From positions 62,001 through 126,000 of the forward strand of contig JACTAT010000272.1 in the NCBI GenBank assembly GCA_014526335.1: DNA of 64,000 bases. Direction: 5' to 3'. Positions 45,067-55,112 of this stretch are shown in pieces. The first letter of the stretch is position 1, and each line of letters starts with the position of its first letter. The position numbers and the translations under genes were made by a program. The notes below the pieces were generated by a model. That model ran no database searches and was not told where the DNA came from. It was given only the letters and a program-made list of their open reading frames with translations. This stretch comes from Chrysaora quinquecirrha (taxonomy: Eukaryota > Cnidaria > Scyphozoa > Semaeostomeae > Pelagiidae).

Positions 45067-45515
45067 TGAATATCACACTCTTTTGAAATGTGAATCTCTG
45101 AAGGATATAAGGATCAAATATATTCCAGAATATTTTCATAGATATCCAACAATGTTAAAATTTGAAACACTCATGAAAAATGCAGTAAAATGGCGTTTAG
45201 ACAAAAATATTGCAAAATTTCTGTACGAAATGTCAAATTATAGAAAATCTAACCTCCTGTAAAGACAGGCGTGAAATTTTGCAATGTTTTGGTTTCATAT
45301 TCCGTTTTTTCTACTCACGAGTCTCTTTTTCTTTAGTTTTAATCAATGATGTAGTACTTTTGAATTTATTAAAAAATGTATTCTTGTGTTGTAAGAGCTC
45401 CAGTTTTTACCACTTCTGTGGTGTGAGGAGTTCTTTTGTTTTTAATTATTTTCTTTATTATGTTACATGTCCCAACTGGGGGCATGTTTTAAATTATGAT
45501 GATGATGATGCATTA
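45067..45515 (+). mobile_element. LINE 3' fragment inserted in the Polinton
   Basis: Starts with the C-terminal tail of a non-LTR ORF2 (EYHTLLKCESLKDIRIKYIP, FETLMKN, NIAKFLYEM), which stops at about 45262. A 3' UTR follows with a hairpin (CATGTCCC...GGGGGCATG, about 45467-45487) and a GAT microsatellite tail (45496-45512). Severely 5'-truncated. Confidence 0.7.
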
Positions 45516-45589
45516 GCCATAAGCGATCAGCACATGATCTACGCCCGTCAGCAGCAGAACAAAAGAAATTGGTTGGCGAAGGTAAGAAC

Positions 45590-47910
45590 ATGAACAAGAT
45601 GGATAAGAAAGCATTCAGAATATATACCGAAGAAGAAGATATCAAAGACTGGGCAAGAATCACACAGCATACTATTTGAGAAATTAAAGAAGAATTGCCA
45701 GGTCACAAGCAGGGGATGAAGTATTATGTCACTATCGATGTAGAATTTAAAAAGTATGGTGATACGCTTATGGTTACAGAACCACCACCCACATTCAGAA
45801 CCACCGTGCAGACGCTTCTATGGTCAGAGTATGACGTTGCTCAAGATCAGATAGTTGAAGCTATCAACACACTGCGAGATAAGGTTGATGAATTCTTGGA
45901 GAATGGAAGTGGTTGGGTATTTACAAAGTTTACCCAACTACAAGTGAAGATGTTTGATTATGATGCAATTCGTGGTGGAACGTATTTACAACTACCTACG
46001 TACATAAAAAACAAGCAAGCCGTAATCAATATTGAAAACAGAGACGATAAATGCTTCATCTGGACAATCCTATCCACTCTACATTCACCAGCAAAACATC
46101 CAGAGAGAGTTGCAAAGTATTACCCATACTCGGATGAACTTAACTGTGAAGGATTGACATATCCAGTAAAAGCAGCCGATAAAAAGATGATTGATACATT
46201 TGAAATAAACAACAACATTTCAATCAATATCTATATGGATGAAGATTGCGAAATTGTACCAGTAAGAATAACTGAAAATAAACGTGAAAAACATGTGCAT
46301 TTGCTATTGGTATTCAATGACGATGGCGAGAGTCACTATTGCTGGATATAGGACTTGAGTCGTCTTTTAGCAGGTCGAGATGGTCACAAACGTGCTGGAA
46401 AACGTTTTTACTGTCCTCTATGCTTATCATCGTGTACAACTCAAGAAAATTTGGAAAAGCATGAAAAGCTATGTAAGACCCCTCAAGCTGTTGAATATCC
46501 TCAAGATACGGAATTAAAGTTTGAACATTTCAAACATCAAAGCTTGCTACCATTTATCATCTATGCAGATACTGAATCCATTCTGGAAAGCTCAAACAAA
46601 AAAGCTGCTTATCAAGAACACAAGCCGATCTGTTATTGTATTTATATAAAGTCGATCGATGATAGATGGCAACAGCCGTTGGAATGTTATACTGGTGAAG
46701 ACTGTATGGATGTGTTGATGAATCGCCTAGATGAATTGAATGAGGAAATCCGAGCAGTGTTCAAGAAAACCATGCCGATGATTAGCTTAACACCCGAAGA
46801 AAATGCAAGACATGATATGGCTACACACTGCTATTGCTGTAAGCAGTTATTTGATGACATGGATAGAAGAAAAGTCAAAGATCATTGTCACATTACTGGG
46901 AAATACAGAGGACCGGCTTGCAAGTATTGCAACTTCAAACATCTAGATATAATAGCAAACACTCCCACGATCCCGATTGTCTTCCACAATCTCAAAGGGT
47001 ATGACATGCATCATGTTCTGAAGAATTTGAAAGGTAGAAATACAAAGATCATCGCCAATTTGAAAGAAAAGATCATGACTGCACAGATTGGTTCTCATAC
47101 TGATGTGAATGAAGATGGTAAGGAAAGAAATATTCATGGGATCAAATACATTGACTCCTTTGCATTTCTGAGTACAAGTTTGGCAACACTAGCAGGCAAC
47201 CTACTGAAAGAACAATTTGTCTCTATCAAAGGTCACCTACATGATGAGATTACTCAACAGCAGTACCCTAGTGTACCGAGAAATGAACAGGAAAGAGTTG
47301 CAGAATTGAAAAGAGAACGTCAAGGAATGTTTGAGCCTGGTGTAGCGTTCAGAGCCCAAAGTCTGGAATTCTACGCACTTGATCCTGCACATTATCTAAC
47401 CGCTCCTTCGCTGGCCTGGGATGCGATGCTGAGGATGACTGGTGTGAAGCTGGAATTGTTATCTGAAGAAAAGAAGGACATTCTACTTATGATTGAAGAT
47501 GGTATTTGTGGTGGTGTCTCGATAGCAGTGAAACGGCATGCTAAATCAACAGAAAACAACACGCTGATGTATCTGGATGCAAACAATCTCTATGGATGGG
47601 CAATGTCGCAACCAATGCCGTATGGTGGTTTCAAGCAGTTTACACAAGAAGAAATCAGAAATACAGACATCCACGCTTTGCTGACAAGATCGAATGAAGA
47701 TGTTGGTTATATTCTCAAAGTCGATTTGGAATATCCAGCCGAATTACACGATCATCATGCAGATCTACCATTAGCGCCACAAAGATTGCAAGTTCAAGAA
47801 GACATGCTATCAGAACATCAAAAGAACGCTCATGAAGAACTTTTCAATGGAAAAAAAGTTTAAGTCAACACCAAAGCTAATACCAAATCTATTCAACAAA
47901 GAAGAATACC
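45590..47910 (+). pseudogene. protein-primed type B DNA polymerase, N-terminal part
   Basis: The frame from ATG 45590 contains a TGA near 45677 and a TAG at 46349-46351, and is otherwise open to 47863. Up to 46350 it carries the Polinton-specific upstream domain (YLQLPTYIKNKQAV, DDKCFIWTILS, KKMIDTFEINNN). A C2H2-like finger follows at about 46400-46475 (CPLCLSSC...HEKLC). Exonuclease motifs are IIYADTES and FHNLKGYDMHH, then YIDSFAFLSTSL. Polymerase motif A is MYLDANNLYGWAMSQ. After a small frameshift at about 47860 the sequence continues to KLIPNLFNKEEYLMH and ends. Motif C (DTD) and the C-terminal half are absent. Confidence 0.88.
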
Positions 47911-48736
47911 TCATGCATGAAAGAAGTAGCTTGCCATGTGAGGTTGACAGACTGGGTAAACCGCATTCGTTTTCATCAGTGTTCTTTCAATTCCTTTCAA
48001 TACATCATCTTTAAGATGTATGTGACGAAGCACCAGTTTCACTTCGGAAATGTATAAGCGCGAAGTGGTTCCAGTCTTTCTCATCAAACAAAGCACATCA
48101 CTGTTTGGACTCAATCGCCATTGAAGACGAACACCAGGCAGCAAGTATTTGCTTTGATTGCAAATGTTAAGGTTTTGTCAACACTTTAACCTTTTCACTC
48201 TCGTCAAATGGTGCAGATCTAGCATTTAAACCCAGATTTTTTGTTGCTGATGTGGTTGTTGGAAAACCAACATTTTCTTTGCCAATCGTATCACTGACCC
48301 AGTTTGTCATTTTCAAATAGTTTTTAGCTCTGGTTTCATCAAACGTCAGAATTGTTTCCAAGTAAGATTGGTAGGCATACATTCCATTTGCTTCTGTGAC
48401 GGGAGTGTCATTCAAAACCAGCTCTATCTGCTTCCACATGGATTGACCAATATTATTTATTACTCCAACAAATTCTGCAGTGGTTTTTCCAATATTACTT
48501 CCATCGACTCTTTTAATAGCTAGAGTCGAGACGAAATAAGAATGATTCAAGTCAATCATATGATCAGGCTGAGCAGGAATGTCAAACACAACAGTTTGTT
48601 TTGAGGCATTGAGAGCAGCAGTTTGTGGAAAATATTCAACATCTTTAAAATACTTGACATCATTTTGAATTACTGGTGGATAGAATAAATCCAAACTTTC
48701 ACTAGGACATTCAGTATATTCTGGCTTTATGCTCAT
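47911..48736 (-). pseudogene. major capsid-like protein (F54H12.2-like), C-terminally deleted
   Basis: The N-terminal 189 residues (48736-48167) match the pattern of Polinton proteins annotated as 'F54H12.2-like' (SLDLFYPP, FDIPAQPDHMIDLNHSYF, WKQIELVLNDT, YLETILTF). These are thought to be double-jelly-roll capsid proteins. A frameshift at about 48170 moves the continuation to 48144-47911 (YLLPGVRLQWRL, LCLMRK, LVLRHIHL, NAVYPV). It is then cut at the junction with the polymerase remnant, so the second jelly roll is largely missing. The start codon overlaps the stop of the next upstream gene as ATGA. Confidence 0.7.
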
Positions 48737-49329
48737 TGTTGCAAATTCTTCTTCAACAGTTTCTTCAACAAAGTTTTTTTCAAATCAGGTTTCTTAGCTT
48801 TCTTAGCTCTTCTCTTCTTCACCGGCTGCTTAGGTATGAATATCCCTCTCATGGTGCTTTCTTTTATAGATCTTTTAGGACGAACTCTTGATTTCTTACC
48901 AGCAGTCGATTTCTTACCAGCAGTCGATTTCTTACCAGCAGGTGACTTCTTACCAGCAGGTGACTTCTTACCAGCAGGCGATTTCTTACCAGCAGGCGAT
49001 TTCTTGACAGATTTCTTCACAACATCGGCGATTTCTTCAGTAGCCTTCCTTTTAATTCCTCTCATAGAAGATTTGGTAGTATCTTTTACAACTTCTCCAA
49101 CATTCTCACCAGCTAATATCCGATCAACTGCCTTCTCTCCTTCTTCTTCTAAAACAGGTTTTAAAATTTTCTCAGCAGCTCTTACACCTTGTTTCTTTAT
49201 TGTTGGCATTGCAGCTTTAACAGCTCTTTTTAAAATAGATCCAGCTTTCCTGAAAATACTACCTACTCCTCTTCCACGCTGGTAGGTGTAAAAATACGGA
49301 GTTGATTTGTAAATTGGGAAATCATACAT
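48733..49329 (-). CDS. lysine-rich core-like protein with SPAGK repeats
   Basis: 198 residues. The N-terminus is YQRGRGVGSIFRKAGSILKR, a pattern I know from small virion proteins encoded beside capsid genes in cnidarian Polintons. Middle residues 60-100 form amphipathic helices. Residues 109-145 carry seven tandem KKSPAG/KKSTAG repeats (18-bp units), followed by a basic tail (KKRRAKKAKK, LKKLLKK). The composition suggests DNA condensation inside a particle, like histone-H1-type or adenovirus core proteins; this is inference. The frame is intact. Confidence 0.75.
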   Translation of the reverse strand: MYDFPIYKSTPYFYTYQRGRGVGSIFRKAGSILKRAVKAAMPTIKKQGVRAAEKILKPVLEEEGEKAVDRILAGENVGEVVKDTTKSSMRGIKRKATEEIADVVKKSVKKSPAGKKSPAGKKSPAGKKSPAGKKSTAGKKSTAGKKSRVRPKRSIKESTMRGIFIPKQPVKKRRAKKAKKPDLKKTLLKKLLKKNLQQ

Positions 49330-50326
49330 GTTTTCTTCTAAAGTGTAGCAAGAATGTTGTCTTTGTTTTGTAGAATTGTATTTCTTTTCCCAACTCGTTG
49401 TAGACTTTTATAGTAAATTCGTTGATATCGTTGGATAATAATGGATAGTAGAACAAATTTTCAAATTCCACAAAATTTACAACGTGCTTGTTAATTTTCA
49501 ACGGAATGAAGCGTAACAGTGGCGTGCTAATTTTTCCAACTACACGATAGTCTAACAACAAGCAATATATAAACATATTCTTCCCTTCTGCGTTGACTTG
49601 GAAATGTTCATCACCCACCACATCAGTCGTTCTTTCGATTGCGTTGAATACATAATCTGTTAATGGCTTGTCTAGAAAAGTTCCAGTAAATGGACATGGT
49701 GTCCATCTCACATCTCTGTAATAAACAATATTCATGTTTTTGTTATATTCTTCTGTAGCTTCAACGAAACCAAACAATTTGCACAAATCTTTTCCCAATG
49801 CAACTCTTTTAACATACTTTGGAAAGGTTATCTTGATTTTTGAATCTACAATTGAAAACTGTGGCAGATCTTCGTAAGGCAAACCTAATTCTTTTACATA
49901 TTCTTTTATTCTTCCCTCTTGCGCGCGAATGTCTTCATTCATAATTGAAACAATTTCTCTCATTGTTAATTTGTGAACGTCATCTCCCTCTGAGATTTCA
50001 CCAATAAGGTGACTAAGACGTACATAATACTCGCGCTTATCAGCTGCCTGATTCCATTTCTTTGTATATTCATCAGATATTACCAATCTCACGTTCAAAT
50101 CTTCAAAACCAACCTTGTCGGTACCAATTTGGAAAAATCCCATCATTCGCCAGGGTTCATATTTCCCATATTTGAATTCTGCAGGATTAAATATAAATCT
50201 ATCGCTCAGTTCATAGACCATTTCCGCTAATGCCACTTCCCATTTTCCATGTAAATGTAATTGTTCTTTAAGTTTTATTGCTGAATCCGAATCGTTGGTA
50301 CATGTAAGATAAAAGTAATTAATCAT
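49322..50326 (-). CDS. jelly-roll-like virion protein (penton/minor capsid candidate), 334 aa
   Basis: Start taken at MINYFYLTCTND (50326), which overlaps the previous stop by 8 bp. A longer frame reaches 50416 but would overlap far more. The N-terminus has the 'surface protein' pattern FYLTCTND...LHGKWEVALAEM. The C-terminus ends with a beta-rich block and a basic end (FIPLKINKHVVNFVEF, TIKVYNELGKEIQF, LLHFRRKHV) that I know from Polinton virion proteins. The gene is intact. The neighbouring 50319-50681 and 50704-51715 genes share these N- and C-terminal patterns, which points to a family. Minor capsid role is inferred. Confidence 0.6.
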   Translation of the reverse strand: MINYFYLTCTNDSDSAIKLKEQLHLHGKWEVALAEMVYELSDRFIFNPAEFKYGKYEPWRMMGFFQIGTDKVGFEDLNVRLVISDEYTKKWNQAADKREYYVRLSHLIGEISEGDDVHKLTMREIVSIMNEDIRAQEGRIKEYVKELGLPYEDLPQFSIVDSKIKITFPKYVKRVALGKDLCKLFGFVEATEEYNKNMNIVYYRDVRWTPCPFTGTFLDKPLTDYVFNAIERTTDVVGDEHFQVNAEGKNMFIYCLLLDYRVVGKISTPLLRFIPLKINKHVVNFVEFENLFYYPLLSNDINEFTIKVYNELGKEIQFYKTKTTFLLHFRRKHV

Positions 50327-50681
50327 CTTTGCTGAAAAACAAGTCAATCTGACAATTGTCTTCAAATTTATCCGATATATCTTCCAACGTTTCCCAGTTG
50401 ATGATTTTAATATCAAATGATTTTATATGAGATCTTGTTACTCTATACGATGCAGGATTTATAGTTGATCTATGAATCGATTGCGAATCGTCAATAACTA
50501 GGCCCAACAGAGGAACAGCATCCTTACTTATAATGAAATCACAACAAACAGCAAACACTTTTTCATTCTCATCTTTTTCTTTTCGATATAGCGTACAAGT
50601 AATCATGCTACATTTCCAACTTGTATCCACTGGAAGTGGATTAACAAAATTTACATGTCTATTATTTAAAGTTACATTCAT
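50319..50681 (-). CDS. small beta-rich virion-type protein (120 aa)
   Basis: Starts MNVTLNNRHVNFVNPL. Its C-terminal pattern SFDIKIINWETLEDISDKF...IDLFFSKDD resembles the C-terminal strand block of its neighbours. It lies between two larger relatives on the same strand, with an 8-bp overlap downstream. It may be a reduced paralogue covering only the distal jelly-roll part. Intact frame. Confidence 0.5.
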   Translation of the reverse strand: MNVTLNNRHVNFVNPLPVDTSWKCSMITCTLYRKEKDENEKVFAVCCDFIISKDAVPLLGLVIDDSQSIHRSTINPASYRVTRSHIKSFDIKIINWETLEDISDKFEDNCQIDLFFSKDD

Positions 50682-50703
50682 ATTACCGGTCTAATTCTAA
50701 CTG

Positions 50704-51715
50704 TTAGTGATGAACTTCTCCAATATATTGCTTTGCGGAATAGAGAGATGTTAATTTTATAAGATTCCCTTCATCATCTACCAATCTTATTGAAATTTGT
50801 TGAAACTGCAACCTCTCCAATGGTGTGAAAATTATATTCTTTGGAGCATAATATCTAACATATGTATCGAGATCTGTATCGTAAAATGTTAGTTTTCTCA
50901 AAACTCGCCTTTTCTCAATACCACCAAGATAATTGCTTTCCAATAGATCGCATTCTATATTTATAGATGTATGTTCATTTAAATGAACACCATCCTTTAT
51001 TCTACTCAAACAGTTGATCTTTCCTCCAGTTAAAGGATCTCCATCTGCCTTCTTCTTATATACAATCAGATACATAGCCTGGTGAGGTTGTATGCTGTCA
51101 GAAGTCTTGTATTCAAAGTATGTTAATGTTGAACCATTTGGCAATGTGTTATTCATTTGATCTTCCAAACCAAGGAAATGTGCCAAAGGTCTTGAAAATT
51201 TCATGAGAAGTGCACTGGTAAATTTCATCGTTTTTCCTTGATATGTTGAATATCCCAATGATTTCAAATCGTCTTTCATTTCAAACTGTATCTTTCCATC
51301 AATCAATGATACTGATAACATGTTTGTCAACTCATAACCAAACTCAGGGAAATTCAATACCCTGTCATTGAAAAGCCTTTTGAATTCATAATACATGAGA
51401 GTATTATCACGTGTTTCAATAATTTCTTTATCAAGGTAGATTTTTTCATTAAAAAATCATTTATACCCCAATCAATCAATTTTCCCTCTTCATCCGTGAC
51501 TGTTACATACTCATTTGCTATTGAAAACCAATATTGATCTTGCAGTGATTTTTTCTCCTCTATCCGGGCAACGTCATTTGTAACAATGCCATTTCCCACT
51601 TTCTCTTATTGTTTAATTGAAATACGTGAGGTAAATCAACTGTGAAATCTACTAATTTCATTCTATTGGTAGCAAATCCCGAAGGAAGAACCAAGTCAAA
51701 TTCTTCATCAATCAT
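50704..51715 (-). pseudogene. jelly-roll-like virion protein, two frameshifts
   Basis: Starts at ATG 51715 (MIDEEFDLVLPSGF), overlapping the integrase stop as ATGA. The N-terminus gives FDLVLPSGF...KRKWEMALLQM, the same pattern as the 334-aa neighbour. A frame change near 51570 leads to 51599-51354 (KKSLQDQYWFSIANEYV). A second change near 51396 leads to 51396-50704, which ends RYYAPKNIIFTPLERLQF and ISIRLVDDEGNLIKL, the shared C-terminal block. Both lesions are small, so decay is recent. Confidence 0.6.
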
Positions 51716-52768
51716 ATTGTCTCCAATTGACTTTCAGCAACCCACTCATCAAATTGTGGAGGATAGCCTCTCCATCTGATTAAATAGAAGTTTTTGCCCC
51801 TCTTCTTCTTAGTTTTCAACACTTGCTCGACAACAAATGTTTTTGGAAGATACACGCTGTAGCTCTTCTTTATAGAAACGATCAACTATCTTTTCACCTT
51901 GTAGATCTTCAATTTCATACATTACTGGATATCTTTCTTTAAAGACTTTACTGATCTTGAATATTTATTTCTTCAGTATAATTTTGCAAGTAACCTTTCT
52001 TAAACATTCTCTTCTTCAAACTCAATCTTACATAATCTCCAGTTTTGAAAAGCTTTTTACTTTTTCTGGTTTCTTTTTTAAACAATCTTTTTCGAACAGT
52101 GTCGACATTGTCTTGGTTGACTTCAGAAGGTCTCATACCAATAGATCTGTGGTATGTATTATTGTATGAGTTGACAAAATCTTGCAAATTATCAATATAT
52201 CTCAACGTATTTTGTGCTGTAAAGTATCTATACATTCGTCCTTTTAATGTTCTGTTAAAGCGTTCAACAATGGCTGCCTTTACTTCATTATTTGCTGTGT
52301 AAAATCCAATATCGTTTTCTTCAACAAAGCTTGGAATTCTTTGTTTATAAACTCACTGCCTTTGTCAGATCGTACCTTTTTAGGTTTTCTTTCGGATAAA
52401 ATTTCTTTAAACGCATTGACAATTTCTTTTGCAGTTTTTCTTTTTAGAGGCTTTACCCATGCATACTTGCTAAAAGTATCAATACAGCATAAGAGGAATG
52501 TAATGTTGTCGTTTTCTTTTTTCAAATGCGTCATATCAACAAGATCACATTCCCACAAATAGTCAATGTTATTGGTTAGTATCCGCTCCCGTTTAAAGTT
52601 CTTCCTACTTGGTTTGTGCAGGGAATAGGCAAGACTAGTTTTACTCCATTCTTGAACATCTTTCCTTTTCAAATTAGGAATTACTTTTTTGAATTCTCTA
52701 TACGCTTTATCCAAACCCCCGAGAGAACCCGGAACAGAAGGATCAGAATATAACTTTTCTAAACTCAT
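51712..52768 (-). pseudogene. Polinton integrase with C-terminal chromodomain
   Basis: 52768-52280 holds the DDE core start: WECDLVDMT (first D), FLLCCIDTFSKYAW, KVRSDKGSEFINKEF (second D). A frame change near 52285 follows. 52235-51948 continues with SYNNTYHRSIGMRPSEVN, RKLFKTGDYVRLS. The region with the catalytic Glu falls at the frame change. Two more indels (near 51960 and 51860) lead into VEQVLKTKKKRGKNFYLIRW and YPPQFDEWV, a chromodomain, ending at 51712. The start overlaps the stop of the small basic gene (ATGA). Confidence 0.85.
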
Positions 52769-52935
52769 AATAAATCAATTAACAATTCTAACAATTTAAC
52801 ATTTGTACACTTTTTTCTTCGTCGCTTTCTTTTCTTGCACTCTCTTCCTTTATTTATAACCTTTTTAGGCTTTTTCTTCACTGGTTCATCGTCAGATTTG
52901 CTTGGCTCCATGACTATCTTTTCAAAAGAATCCAT
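52765..52935 (-). CDS. small lysine/arginine-rich protein (56 aa)
   Basis: Reads MDSFEKIVMEPSKSDDEPVK then an almost uninterrupted basic region (KKKPKKVINKG, KKRKRRRKKC) and a leucine-rich end. The stop overlaps the integrase start (ATGA). A TATAAATA box lies about 30 bp upstream (52965-52972). It could be a nucleic-acid-binding virion peptide. No homologue is recognised, but the position, overlap and promoter-like box support a real gene. Confidence 0.5.
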   Translation of the reverse strand: MDSFEKIVMEPSKSDDEPVKKKPKKVINKGRECKKRKRRRKKCTNVKLLELLIDLL

Positions 52936-52963
52936 TTTTACTGTCCTATAGAATTGTTGATCT

Positions 52964-53639
52964 CTATTTATAACCTTTTCTAGACTTGTACACCACTAAA
53001 GGAGCTTCATTAGGGAAAATATTAGTGCGAAATCTCATATCTTCTCCAATCGATTGTGTGAAATCACAAAGTAAGTAGCCGTACATTCTTGCTGTTGCAT
53101 CATTGTAAATGCCAAGGAATGTTTTTGGAGATGAGGGCATAATTTGTCGTGCAAGAAATCTAATTTGGCTTCTATCTCGAGGATTCTTGAAAAGAACTTG
53201 ATACTGAGTATTGAGAGCTAAATTTCTCATTTCTGTTCCTCTTGGAAAAGGGTTTTGCATCATAACAAATACATTGATGTTTAGATGAGATCTCCCTTTT
53301 GTGAACAATTTTCCCAAATCTTTAAAGTTGGCAATTTCATGCATTAAATCATCGACAACAATAGTTAATCTTTTGTCCGATCTTTCGATTTCTTCGTACA
53401 CGTTTTCAGGTAGCTCAGTAATAAATCTACAATTCCCCTTAAAAATTTTTTTTAACGCGCTCAAACAATTCCGGTTGATTTGTTCCCGAGATCCACATAA
53501 GATTGGGATATTGTCTGCCATTATCAATTATATTGTTATAATTTTTCAACAGATTTTCTACCCAAGTCGTTTTACCGCTTCCGCTTACTCCAGATAAAAT
53601 CAAAGAAAAAGGTGCTTTAAATCTCAAATCATAACTCAT
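52964..53639 (-). pseudogene. FtsK/HerA-type packaging ATPase, one frameshift
   Basis: Start taken at MSYDLRFKAPFSL (53639). Walker A is SGVSGSGKTTWV (about residues 14-25). A frame change in an A/T homopolymer near 53445 leads to the second frame with Walker B LTIVVDDLMHE, and then KGRSHLNINVFVMMQNPFP, NTQYQVLFKNPRDRSQI, MYGYLLCDFT, IFPNEAPLVVY. These are standard Polinton genome-packaging ATPase motifs. TATTTATA (TATAAATA on the minus strand) occurs at the start codon and twice more just upstream. Confidence 0.88.
52965..52972 (-). promoter_or_regulatory. TATAAATA box upstream of the small basic gene
   Basis: Minus-strand TATAAATA, 30 bp from ATG 52935. Same octamer at 53639-53646, 53682-53689, 53706-53713 and 56139-56146, each next to a minus-strand start. 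Confidence 0.45.
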
Positions 53640-53800
53640 ATTTATAACAAACTTTAAACATCTCATACAACAGACAACATCTATTTATAACAAATTCTTT
53701 ACATCTATTTATAACAAATTCTTTACATCTAGCTACAACATTGAAATAAAATCTATAACATCAAACTAATACCCATAACATGGAAATACTGTCTATAACA
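53640..53800. repeat. short tandem repeats with TATAAATA upstream of the ATPase
   Basis: Two 24-bp copies of ACATCTATTTATAACAAATT plus TCTT lie at about 53679-53726. They are followed by looser ATCTATAACA repeats to 53800, upstream of the ATPase start. Confidence 0.5.
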
Positions 53801-54015
53801 CCAAACTAATGTTCACTAATTTTAAACATCTCATGAATAACAACTGTATAACAACGTTCAGTCTAGGCAAATGCCATGATTAAATTGTTTATTATTCTGC
53901 TCAATATTTGCAGCAGATACATCGACGAGAAGAGACTTGGATGAGATAATTCATCATGTAGATTTTCAACTCTGGATTTGATTGTTTGATTCAGTCGACC
54001 ATTCTTCTTCTTCAG

Positions 54016-54870
54016 CTAATCAAACATTGATTTCTTAAACGATTCTTTCCCTTCAGCCAGCATGTCGGAGTTGACATAGCTAATGTGAAATGTTAGAAAT
54101 CTAAAAGCATTATGTACCATACAATCTTGCTTATGACCAACAGCATCAATTTGTTTTGCCCACATCTCTGTAGTTGCACACTTTTCACAATACTCTTTTG
54201 CTTTGTTGAAAATATATTTCAGGAGAATTTCGGCATATACTTCTTGCACTTGAACATCAATCTTTGCCGGATCTTCTTCTTGTTTCTTTTTCTTCTTTTG
54301 AATCTGCTCATCATCATCACTCGCTGGTCTTTTCCGGGATGGTTGTGGAAGCATTTTCAGATCAGCAGCCTTTCCATATAATGCTTTCAGCATTTCTTCT
54401 TTTAGATTTATTCCCGTCTTTGATGGCTTCTCATTCTTCCATCTTCGGATTCCAAGACAAAGCTTCACAGGGGGTTTTTTCTCCATGCAGATTTCCAACT
54501 TGTCATCATTTTTCTGCAGATAGATTTCCAGCTTATCCTCATAAGCTTCTTCTTTACTCAAAACTTCAGTGTATAGTGTTAGAAACTGTGTGATTCTGCC
54601 AAAGTACTGCTTTGATTGAATGTGTCCTTTGTTGTTCTCAAACAGACTTTCAGCATCTTCTCCGCGGAACTGTAATTGATCGTTTATGTTTTCATCAACT
54701 ATTTCCAAGAGACGAGACAGTGCTGCATGAGAAATAGCCATTGATTTAACAGTTAATGCATCTTTAATTGTATCTTTCAACACTAACAACCATTTGTTAG
54801 AACCGGGTTGGACAGCAAATGATGACTTGATTAGGCCCTCTTCATCTCTTACTTCGTAAATTGCAGCCAT
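54016..54870 (-). CDS. unknown Polinton protein (284 aa), intact
   Basis: Starts MAAIYEVRDEEG at 54870, about 50 bp inside the internal terminal-repeat copy, so it is the first gene from that end. Largely helical and charged. A nuclear-localisation-like basic stretch lies near residues 193-205 (KKKKKQ after DDDEQ). Two Cys pairs near residues 235-240 and 262 do not form a motif I know. There is no frame damage, unlike most neighbours. Role unknown. Its position suggests expression from the TATAAAACC box in the terminal repeat. Confidence 0.6.
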   Translation of the reverse strand: MAAIYEVRDEEGLIKSSFAVQPGSNKWLLVLKDTIKDALTVKSMAISHAALSRLLEIVDENINDQLQFRGEDAESLFENNKGHIQSKQYFGRITQFLTLYTEVLSKEEAYEDKLEIYLQKNDDKLEICMEKKPPVKLCLGIRRWKNEKPSKTGINLKEEMLKALYGKAADLKMLPQPSRKRPASDDDEQIQKKKKKQEEDPAKIDVQVQEVYAEILLKYIFNKAKEYCEKCATTEMWAKQIDAVGHKQDCMVHNAFRFLTFHISYVNSDMLAEGKESFKKSMFD

Positions 54871-54916
54871 GACTCTTTAGTGATTTTTTAAGCTCCGCAC
54901 TCTATGATGACTTGTT

Positions 54917-55029
54917 ACAACTGAACTGATTTGATTTTACGCATCGGTTTTATAGTTTGATCGAACGTGACGTTCGAACTATTAACCAATCAGATTGCAG
55001 GATTTCTCGTTTCTAGAATCTTGTGGAAC
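54917..55029 (-). repeat. internal truncated copy of the right terminal repeat
   Basis: Matches about 59288-59404 in the same orientation, from AACTGAACTGATTT to TTGTGGAACTTTC. The outer 470 bp of the terminal repeat are missing and unrelated sequence (ATATAAAAAAAAG) follows. It marks the right end of the first Polinton copy. Confidence 0.8.
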
Positions 55030-55112
55030 TTTCATATAAAAAAAAGTAAGGTGTTGAATCATTTCTTTAATTTATTGCAGTTATATTGTCCTGAAGTATT
55101 TACTTTGCAGTC

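Noticed and set aside
48836..49285. Plus-strand 149-codon frame with LPAVDF repeats
   Set aside because: It is the antisense of the SPAGK repeat region of the core-like protein.
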